Program-made: the position numbers and the translations under genes | NCBI RefSeq assembly: GCF_013185185.1 | Contig: NZ_JAAZWE010000002.1 | Span: 1 to 64,000, forward strand | Direction: 5' to 3' | From: Saccharibacillus endophyticus | GTDB taxonomy: Bacteria > Bacillota > Bacilli > Paenibacillales > Paenibacillaceae | Length of the DNA stretch: 64,000 nt | In this document: one piece after another, positions 9,395-15,417 of the stretch | Layout of the letters: each line of letters starts with the position of its first letter | Position numbering within the stretch: position 1 is the stretch's first letter | Notes under the pieces: generated by a model | Told to the model about the DNA's origin: nothing | The model's input: the letters and a program-made list of their open reading frames with translations, nothing else | The model's database searches: none

Positions 9395-10591
9395 TTATTC
9401 TTCATGTAACCAAGTCTTATCGCGCCGTTCCTTACGTTGGTCCCGTTTGCCGTTTCCGGCACTGCGACCTGCAGCGGAACGGCTTTTTTCTTTGCGTTCC
9501 AGAAAAGCCAGCTCACGCTGCGTTTTGCGATAGCTGCTTAGACGACCGGAATCCAGCTCCCCGTCCTCCATCGCCTCCCTGACGGCACATCCTTCTTCAC
9601 GGTTATGCGTGCAGTCGCGGAAACGGCAATTGCCGGCCAGCTTTTCAATATCCGAGAACGCACCTGACATTCCGTCCTCTTCGCCTTCCCAAAGCTGAAG
9701 TTCGCGCATTCCGGGGGTATCGATCAATACGCCTCCGCCCGGAATCTCGAACATCTGACGGTGAGTCGTCGTATGCCGCCCGCGGCTGTCGTCCTCGCGA
9801 ATGTCGCTTGTACGTTGTACGCGTCCTCCCGCGAGGTAGTTGGTCAATGTAGACTTGCCGCATCCCGACGTTCCCGCCAATGCGCAGCTGCGTCCGCCCG
9901 CAAAGTATCCCGCTACTTGCTCCATTCCTTCGCCGGTCTGCGCACTGACAATATGAACCGGAACACCGGGAGCCGCCAGCGACACTTCGGACAAGGCTTG
10001 TAAACGGAACGATTCATCGCACAGGTCTGCTTTGCTTAAAAGGATGACAGGCTGCGTTCCCGCATTCCAGGCCATGATCAGATACCGCTCAAGGCGACGA
10101 ACATTCAAATCATAATTCAGCGAAGCAACCAAAAACAACGTATCGACATTCGTGGCAATGATTTGTTCCCGAACCGGATTTCCGGCCGCTTTGCGCGAAA
10201 TTTTGCTGCGGCGAGGCAAAACGCCATGAATGCGCGCCCGACGCTCTCCCGGTAAACATTCAGCCGCCAACCAATCTCCGACAGCCGGAAGTTCCGCGCC
10301 GTGCTCCGTCAAATGGCGCATTTTCCCGCTGGTTTCCGCCGTGTATTCACCTGCTGCCGTCGCCACTTTGAACTGCTGCCCGAAGTCGGCCGTCATACGA
10401 ACGGGAGTCAGGCCTGCGGCTTCGAATCCGGCGGCCATCCATGCTTCCTGCCAAGACGAATCCCAACCGTATGCTTCCGGAAAAAGGAGCTCTCCGGTCG
10501 TTTTTACAACTAAAATTTCTGTTTGCTGCATGTCTTGCGTGTTGGTACGACTGTTCGTTATTTCGTTACTGTTCTTCATAGTTTTATTCAT
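9395..10591 (-). CDS. rsgA: Ribosome small-subunit-dependent GTPase A (RsgA/YjeQ type, probable second copy)
   Basis: A circularly permuted GTPase that acts late in 30S maturation. Order: an N-terminal extension (YGWDSSWQEAW), an OB-fold ending in PAVGDWLAA, the permuted GTPase with LLSKADL (G4) before the Walker A GTSGCGKST and IDTPGMREL (G3), then a zinc finger with Cys/His in CRFRDCTHNREEGC and a basic tail. At 398 residues it is longer than the housekeeping YloQ (about 300), which normally sits with prpC/prkC and rpe. Its location and N-terminal extension suggest the second RsgA-type paralogue seen in many Bacillales; this is inference. The start is ATG at 10591 with CGGAGG. A promoter, leader ORF and terminator upstream point to attenuation. 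Confidence 0.88.
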   Translation of the reverse strand: MNKTMKNSNEITNSRTNTQDMQQTEILVVKTTGELLFPEAYGWDSSWQEAWMAAGFEAAGLTPVRMTADFGQQFKVATAAGEYTAETSGKMRHLTEHGAELPAVGDWLAAECLPGERRARIHGVLPRRSKISRKAAGNPVREQIIATNVDTLFLVASLNYDLNVRRLERYLIMAWNAGTQPVILLSKADLCDESFRLQALSEVSLAAPGVPVHIVSAQTGEGMEQVAGYFAGGRSCALAGTSGCGKSTLTNYLAGGRVQRTSDIREDDSRGRHTTTHRQMFEIPGGGVLIDTPGMRELQLWEGEEDGMSGAFSDIEKLAGNCRFRDCTHNREEGCAVREAMEDGELDSGRLSSYRKTQRELAFLERKEKSRSAAGRSAGNGKRDQRKERRDKTWLHEE

Positions 10592-10677
10592 GATTCCTCC
10601 GAATTTATGGGATTTGGGTTGTATTCAAAATGACTCAACGACTCTCTCCCCATTCCAATCCATCCGGCAAACCACGC

Positions 10678-10708
10678 AAAAAAGCCGGGGAGAGAACTCT
10701 CCCCGGCT
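10678..10708 (-). terminator. Attenuator terminator before rsgA
   Basis: A 12-bp perfect stem (AGCCGGGGAGAG with its complement, loop of two bases) is followed on the reverse strand by six T. It lies about 90 nt before the rsgA start, with no full-sized gene upstream to terminate, so it probably acts as an attenuator. Its 5' arm could pair instead with two upstream leader segments. Confidence 0.8.
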
Positions 10709-10797
10709 GCCTGAGCCCGCGCAAAAATCCGCAACAGGCAGCATCGGTCAGCATATACGCTGCGAAGCGCCCATGTTCGAACTCTTGATAAACAAGA

Positions 10798-10881
10798 TTA
10801 AGAACGCGTGCAATCCGTCCGTATCACTGATCTTGGAGAGAGCTTGCGACCTCTAATAACAATCGAATGTAAAGTTCCCAT
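10798..10881 (-). CDS. Leader peptide upstream of rsgA (27 aa)
   Basis: A 27-codon frame starting MGTLHSIVIRGRK and ending in TAA. It has a good ribosome binding site (GGGAG, nine bases upstream) and sits between a sigma-A promoter and an intrinsic terminator. Codons 14-16 (CTC TCT CCA) form the segment that can pair with its own binding site or with the terminator arm. The Arg-Gly-Arg at residues 10-12 matches the Arg/Lys-x-Arg/Lys pattern known to stall macrolide-bound ribosomes in some leader peptides; whether that matters here is inference. It is too small for homology-based confidence. Confidence 0.5.
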   Translation of the reverse strand: MGTLHSIVIRGRKLSPRSVIRTDCTRS

Positions 10882-10915
10882 AGCTCATCTCTCCCTTCAT
10901 CAGTATTTGCCACTC

Positions 10916-10945
10916 ATTCTAGCGGAGCGTAAAATAGATTGTCAA
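10916..10945 (-). promoter_or_regulatory. Promoter of the rsgA leader
   Basis: On the reverse strand a perfect TTGACA (10945-10940), an 18-nt spacer and TAGAAT (10921-10916). The transcript should start near 10909. Confidence 0.75.
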
Positions 10946-10987
10946 GGCTTTTTTCTCAAGACCCAAACAAGCTTTATAGCAGGCTTG

Positions 10988-11017
10988 TTGGACGAAGCGA
11001 CCGCTTTGCGCGATAAT
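10988..11017 (+). promoter_or_regulatory. Possible ypdA promoter
   Basis: TTGGAC (10988-10993), an 18-nt spacer and GATAAT (11012-11017) lie about 80 bp before the YpdA-like gene. The match is moderate. Confidence 0.4.
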
Positions 11018-11097
11018 AAACAGGAGCGCCGTCCGCGCGACGCAGGCAGCGACAATTGCAGCTTACACATACAATCAAGGGGGAACCAGCAGCCATC

Positions 11098-12105
11098 ATG
11101 GAAAAAGAAGACGTTCTGATTATCGGAGCAGGACCTTGCGGACTATCCGCCGCAATCGAGTGCGGCCGCCGCGGGTTGTCTGTACGGATTATCGAAAAAC
11201 ATAATGTGGTCCACTCGATTTATCTGTATCCGACGAATATGCAATTTTTCAGCACGGCCGAACTGCTCGAAATCGGCGATGTGCCTTTTACTTCGCCGAA
11301 TGAAAAGCCGTTTCGTCATGAAGCGTTGGCTTACTACCGCAAAGTGGCGGATCGTTACGATTTGCGAATTTCCTCTTACGAGGAAGCGCTGGCGATCAAG
11401 CCTCAGGAAGACGGAAGTTTCAAAGTGGAGACGCGCGACCGCGCAGGCAACGAACGCGAATATGCCGCCGGCAGCGTTGTCGTTTCCACCGGCTATTTCG
11501 ACCATCCGAACGAGCTCGGCATTCCCGGAGAGGAAAAAGACAAAGTCACTCACTATTTCCGCGAAGCGCACCCGTATGCGGGCATGAACGTGGCGATCGT
11601 CGGAGGCAGCAACTCCGCCGTCGATGCCGCGCTGGAGCTGATCCGCGTCGGAGCCAAAATCGATATGATCTATCGCCGGACCGAAATTTCCCGGCATATC
11701 AAGCCTTGGGTGCGTCCGCTGTTCGAAGGAATGATCGCCAAAGGCAAGATTACGCTGCATCTCGGCTCGAAGCTGACCGAAATCGGCGAAGATTACGTCG
11801 TTGTGCAAGGACCCGAGACCGAATCGCGCATTCACAACGACTTCGTGCTTGCCATGACCGGCTTCCGTCCGGATCGCAAGCTGCTGACGGAAGCCGGGGC
11901 TCAAATGTCGGATGATCTGGATAAGCCCGTATTTGATGCGGAAACGATGGAAACGGGCGTGCCGGGTCTGTACGTAGCGGGCGTCATCGCTTCCGGCCGC
12001 AATGCCAACGAGGTGTTTATCGAGAGCGGACGCCTGCACGGCGGGTTGATCGCCGATCATATCGCCAAGCGGGCAAATGCGCAGGAAAACTCCGCAAAAG
12101 GCTGA
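11098..12105 (+). CDS. ypdA: YpdA family bacillithiol disulfide reductase (predicted)
   Basis: A 335-residue two-dinucleotide-fold flavoprotein. The FAD fold opens with IIGAGPCGLSAAIE and the NADPH fold with IVGGSNSAVDAAL followed by YRRTE. It resembles thioredoxin reductase but has no CxxC redox pair, as in YpdA/Bdr, which reduces bacillithiol disulfide in Firmicutes. The C-terminal GVPGLYVAGV segment binds the flavin. The start is taken as the ATG at 11098 (MEKEDVLIIG); the AAGGGGG site is a little far upstream, and an earlier in-frame ATG at 11056 has no site. It diverges from the rsgA leader. A conserved hypothetical gene follows after about 90 bp. Confidence 0.85.
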   Translation: MEKEDVLIIGAGPCGLSAAIECGRRGLSVRIIEKHNVVHSIYLYPTNMQFFSTAELLEIGDVPFTSPNEKPFRHEALAYYRKVADRYDLRISSYEEALAIKPQEDGSFKVETRDRAGNEREYAAGSVVVSTGYFDHPNELGIPGEEKDKVTHYFREAHPYAGMNVAIVGGSNSAVDAALELIRVGAKIDMIYRRTEISRHIKPWVRPLFEGMIAKGKITLHLGSKLTEIGEDYVVVQGPETESRIHNDFVLAMTGFRPDRKLLTEAGAQMSDDLDKPVFDAETMETGVPGLYVAGVIASGRNANEVFIESGRLHGGLIADHIAKRANAQENSAKG

Positions 12106-12198
12106 TTTCGCCGTCCGCTTGTGCTATACTTCCCACATACAGGATTTGGCCGGGCTGATTGCAAAAGGGTTGCCAGGCCGCTAGGAGGACCGCTATTT

Positions 12199-12705
12199 AT
12201 GTCTCAACGTTTTGTCATTGAAGCCGTTATGGTCGCCATCTACGGGCAATTGCTCTCGGCGAACCGTCCGGTCGAATATATCGTTCCGTACACGACCGTA
12301 CTGGAACTTTACGAATTCGAAGAAGGTGCGGAGCCGCTGATGAACGAGCCGGGCGACGACCAACACGTCAAAGAAAAAGTAAAAGAACTGATCGCTTACT
12401 TCGAGGAACCGCTGAACAAGAAAAAAATTCAGAAGGCACTTACGATTCCTTGGGCGAAAAGCGCGCCGATCTTGCTGGGCGACCAGATTAAACTCAGCGT
12501 AATCAACGCCGTCGATAATGCGCATTACGGCGAACTGTTCGATCCGATCGAAACGGAAGTCCTGCTTTCTTCGCTTAAGGAAGAAGCGCCCGTTCTGACC
12601 GACCAGCTTGAAATGATCCAACGGATCATTTCAGCCGCGGTACCTATTCAAGTTTTCGATATCGACGACTTCGAATTTGCACTGGAAGGCACGGCGCATC
12701 TGTAA
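12199..12705 (+). CDS. Conserved hypothetical protein
   Basis: A 168-residue acidic, soluble protein with no motif I can name. It starts MSQRFVIEAVMVAIYGQLL, then PVEYIVPYTTVLELYEF, and is rich in Glu/Lys in the middle, as in a helical protein. I recall similar proteins in Paenibacillus genomes with uncertain labels, so I assign no function. The ATG at 12199 has a strong AGGAGGA site. It ends at a bidirectional terminator shared with the convergent HesB-like gene and may be co-transcribed with ypdA. Confidence 0.75.
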   Translation: MSQRFVIEAVMVAIYGQLLSANRPVEYIVPYTTVLELYEFEEGAEPLMNEPGDDQHVKEKVKELIAYFEEPLNKKKIQKALTIPWAKSAPILLGDQIKLSVINAVDNAHYGELFDPIETEVLLSSLKEEAPVLTDQLEMIQRIISAAVPIQVFDIDDFEFALEGTAHL

Positions 12706-12722
12706 CCGACCGGACTCTGCGC

Positions 12723-12768
12723 AAAAAAAGACGAACGACCGAATATATCGGTTCGTTCGTCTTTTTTT
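12723..12768. terminator. Bidirectional terminator
   Basis: AAAAAAAGACGAACGACCGA pairs with its complement around ATATA, with one bulged base, and T runs on both strands. It separates the convergent hypothetical and HesB-like genes. Confidence 0.88.
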
Positions 12769-12772
12769 GTTC

Positions 12773-13066
12773 TTACTCCTGCTCGTAAGCGTACAAGATA
12801 TCGTCATGCTCCGGCAAATACGTCACGTTCAAACGGTAACCGTCGAGATACCAGAGATCCTTTTCCTCCATGTAAAACGTGATGCCTTCCGACGACTGCG
12901 TCAGCCCCGGACTGCTTGGCGTCTCGGTCGCAATCCCGAGCGAAAATCCCGGATGAATGTCGCTAGTGTTACTGTATCTGGCATAAAAGCGAATATAATC
13001 ACCCGATTGCAGACCCAGCTCTTTCTTATACCAGTCTGCGGCTTGCTGCGTGACATTGAGACTCAT
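12773..13066 (-). CDS. HesB/YneR-like protein
   Basis: A 97-residue protein of the HesB/YadR/YfhF (YneR) branch, related in fold to the A-type iron-sulfur carriers. It opens with TQQAADWYKKELGLQ and has the family-like DYIRFYARY and PGFSLGI strands. It contains no cysteine, so it cannot bind a cluster as IscA/SufA does; this is typical of the YneR branch, whose role is unknown. The start at 13066 has a purine-rich GGAGGG site. It is monocistronic. Confidence 0.8.
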   Translation of the reverse strand: MSLNVTQQAADWYKKELGLQSGDYIRFYARYSNTSDIHPGFSLGIATETPSSPGLTQSSEGITFYMEEKDLWYLDGYRLNVTYLPEHDDILYAYEQE

Positions 13067-13260
13067 ATTGGGTTCCCTCCTTCGCGCGATAGCGGGACGG
13101 TTCAGACGCGTCCCTTTTCCCTATTCATCATACCGCAGAAAAGTTCCTCCTACAAATCAAAATGCTTGCTTTCAACCTTTTTTCATTACGTTTTCTTGGT
13201 GGCGACTCCTGTTCGCGTTCATTCACGTTCACATTTCGTTCACAATCTAAAACTTTTTCG

Positions 13261-13290
13261 TTGACTTTTTCTGAGAGGCGGTGCTAAAAT
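13261..13290 (+). promoter_or_regulatory. bmr operon promoter
   Basis: TTGACT (13261-13266), an 18-nt spacer and TAAAAT (13285-13290) form a sigma-A promoter 55 bp before the leader ORF. Confidence 0.72.
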
Positions 13291-13344
13291 CGGGAGCATA
13301 CGAGATCATTTTGCGATCATCAAAATTAGGAAGGAGTGAATTCG

Positions 13345-13467
13345 ATGTCTACGTTCAAGGAAAGCTTTGCCGTTCGCACTCAAGATGTTTATCGTCCGCT
13401 GCGCGCCCTTTCCCAACTTCATATCGATGAAGCTTCCGTCCGTTGTCTTCCGGCACGCAATTCCTGA
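13345..13467 (+). CDS. BmrB-like leader peptide (40 aa)
   Basis: A 40-residue frame starting MSTFKESFAVRTQDVYRPLR, behind AAGGAG and a sigma-A promoter, and followed by an intrinsic terminator and the bmrC/bmrD pair. In B. subtilis the bmrCD exporter is controlled by translation of the small leader BmrB, which governs a downstream terminator in response to ribosome-targeting antibiotics. The architecture here is the same, so I call this the counterpart by position. An 11-bp direct repeat, TATCGTCCGCT, occurs inside the frame (13390-13400) and again before the terminator (13528-13538). Confidence 0.65.
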   Translation: MSTFKESFAVRTQDVYRPLRALSQLHIDEASVRCLPARNS

Positions 13468-13527
13468 TCGTTCGCGATTCGGGTTCTGCCCCGCAAGGCC
13501 AAAAAAATGCGACGATTGGTTTTGTCC

Positions 13528-13587
13528 TATCGTCCGCTATATGAATCGTTTTTAAAGCATATCGCGCACCGCGATATGCTTTTTTTG
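13528..13587 (+). terminator. bmr attenuator: terminator with candidate antiterminator
   Basis: A 13-bp perfect stem, AAAGCATATCGCG (13554-13566) with its complement (13570-13582) around CAC, is followed by a T run. It precedes bmrC by about 60 bp, so read-through is needed for exporter expression. GCTATATG (13536-13543) can pair with CATATCGC (13558-13565) with one mismatch and so compete with the terminator 5' arm, a plausible antiterminator. Confidence 0.75.
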
Positions 13588-13644
13588 CGGTTTTTCGCAA
13601 ATTTGATTGGTAAATCTATCGTAACGAAGAAAGGAAGTGATGGA

Positions 13645-15417
13645 ATGTTTTCCGTCCTTCGCAACCTCGGCTGGTTTTTCCGGCAGGAAAAAAGACGTTA
13701 TCTGATCGGCATATTTTTCCTCGTCATCGTCGGCGTGATCGAATTGCTGCCTCCGCGGCTGATCGGTATCGCCGTCGACGATATCGCCGGCGGACTGATC
13801 ACGACCGAGCGTTTGTTCATGTACATCGGTGGCATCTTGGCCCTGCTTGTCATCATGTACGGAATCACGTACATATGGATGCGCCAACTGTTCGGCGGCT
13901 CCAACTTGGTGGAACGCCTGCTGCGCAGCCGCTTCATGGCTCACCTGCTGCGCATGACGCCTCCGTTTTTCGAACGGAATCGGACCGGCGATTTGATGGC
14001 TCGCGCCACCAACGACCTGCGCGCCGTCGCCATGACGGCCGGATTCGGGATGCTGACGCTGACCGACTCGACCCTTTTTCTATTGACTGTACTGCTCGCC
14101 ATGGGCTTTATCGTCAGTTGGAAGCTCACGCTCGCCGCCTTGATCCCTCTTCCGTTCATCGCGATCGGCATGAGCATCTACGGCAAAATCATTCATCAGC
14201 GCTACACCGTTGCCCAAGATTCCTTCGGCGACATGAATGACCAGGTCCTCGAATCGGTAGCCGGCATTCGCGTCATCCGTGCCTATGTACAAGAACGCCA
14301 TGACGAGAAGCGCTTCTCCGACATCACCAACGACGTGTATAAAAAGAATCTGGCCGTCGCGCGCGTAGACGCCGTATTCGAACCTTATATTCGGCTCTGC
14401 GTCGGTCTCAGCTATCTGATCGGTCTTGCGTACGGCATCTATCTGGTGTTCCGCAGCGAGCTGACGCTCGGCGACCTGGTCACGTTCAATATGTATCTGG
14501 GCATGATGATCTGGCCGATGTTCGCAATCGGCGAGCTGATTAATATCATGCAGCGCGGCGGGGCTTCCCTGGATCGCGTCAATGAGGTCTTGTTCACCAA
14601 AGCCGATATCCAAGACCCGCAGAATCCGACCGACGTCGCCGCTCCCGATACGATCGAGTTCCGCGACGTCACGTTCCGTTATCCGACGTCGACCGTCGAT
14701 AATCTGGAGCATGTCAACCTGAAGCTCCGTGCCGGACAAACGCTGGGCGTCGTCGGGCGTACGGGCAGCGGCAAGTCTACCCTGCTCAAGCAGCTCTTGC
14801 ACGAATATCCGACAGGGACGGGCGACATTTTGCTATCCGATACCTCGATCGAATCGCTAAGCAAAGATCGTCTGCATAGCTGGATCGGTTATGTTCCGCA
14901 GGAACAAATTCTTTTTTCCAAAACGGTTCGCGAAAATATCCGTTACGGAAAATCGGATGCGGACGAGACCGAGATTATGGAAGCGATCCGAACGGCTGCT
15001 TTCGAAGGCGATCTGGAAACGCTCTCCGACGGCCTGGAAACCAAAGTCGGGGAACGCGGCGTCTCACTCTCGGGCGGCCAAAAGCAACGCGTTTCTCTGG
15101 CACGCGCTTTTATCGCCGAGCCGCAGATTCTGATTCTCGACGATGCGCTGTCTGCCGTCGACGCACGGACGGAAGCCCGCATCATTCAAAATATCCGCGA
15201 GAAGCGTGCGGGTAAAACAACGCTGATCTCGACTCACCGTTTGTCTGCCGTCGAACATGCCGATCATATCGTCGTGCTGGAAAAAGGACGCATCGTCGAA
15301 CAAGGCACGCATGCCCAGCTTGTCGCATTGGGCGGCTGGTATCGCGAACAATTCGAACGGCAGCAGGTTGAATCCAATCTCTCCTCCGAGGAGGTGCAAA
15401 ACGATCATGGAGTATAA
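13645..15417 (+). CDS. bmrC: Heterodimeric multidrug ABC exporter subunit, BmrC-like
   Basis: A 590-residue half-transporter: six membrane spans over about residues 1-320, then a nucleotide-binding domain. Walker A is GRTGSGKST and the signature is LSGGQ. Walker B (ILILDDALSAVD) has Asp where the catalytic Glu normally follows, the degenerate site known for BmrC. It should pair with the next gene, whose site is intact. The start is ATG at 13645, with AAAGGAAG upstream; longer in-frame starts would lie before the terminator. It overlaps bmrD by 11 bp, so translation is probably coupled. Confidence 0.88.
   Translation: MFSVLRNLGWFFRQEKRRYLIGIFFLVIVGVIELLPPRLIGIAVDDIAGGLITTERLFMYIGGILALLVIMYGITYIWMRQLFGGSNLVERLLRSRFMAHLLRMTPPFFERNRTGDLMARATNDLRAVAMTAGFGMLTLTDSTLFLLTVLLAMGFIVSWKLTLAALIPLPFIAIGMSIYGKIIHQRYTVAQDSFGDMNDQVLESVAGIRVIRAYVQERHDEKRFSDITNDVYKKNLAVARVDAVFEPYIRLCVGLSYLIGLAYGIYLVFRSELTLGDLVTFNMYLGMMIWPMFAIGELINIMQRGGASLDRVNEVLFTKADIQDPQNPTDVAAPDTIEFRDVTFRYPTSTVDNLEHVNLKLRAGQTLGVVGRTGSGKSTLLKQLLHEYPTGTGDILLSDTSIESLSKDRLHSWIGYVPQEQILFSKTVRENIRYGKSDADETEIMEAIRTAAFEGDLETLSDGLETKVGERGVSLSGGQKQRVSLARAFIAEPQILILDDALSAVDARTEARIIQNIREKRAGKTTLISTHRLSAVEHADHIVVLEKGRIVEQGTHAQLVALGGWYREQFERQQVESNLSSEEVQNDHGV

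Larger units (their letters stand above)
10678..10909 (-). promoter_or_regulatory. rsgA leader with mutually exclusive stems (putative attenuator)
   Basis: This roughly 230-nt leader fills the gap between rsgA and the next gene. Segment 1 (GGGAGAGA, the leader-ORF ribosome binding site, about 10888-10895) can pair with segment 2 (AGCTCTCTCC, 10844-10835, inside the leader ORF). Segment 2 can also pair with the terminator 5' arm (GGGGAGAG, 10704-10697). A further stem, GCTGCCTG (10742-10735) with CAGGCAGC (10713-10706), overlaps the foot of the terminator. These alternatives are what transcription attenuators show. The direction of control cannot be settled by eye. Confidence 0.6.

Noticed and set aside
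10678..10909. The rsgA leader as 6S RNA or another known ncRNA
   Set aside because: It lacks the long closing stem of 6S RNA (its ends do not pair), and it contains a credible ORF with a ribosome binding site, so an attenuator fits better.
13507..13644. Extended N terminus for bmrC
   Set aside because: It would run through the attenuator terminator (13554-13587); the ATG at 13645 has its own ribosome binding site and fits the family length.
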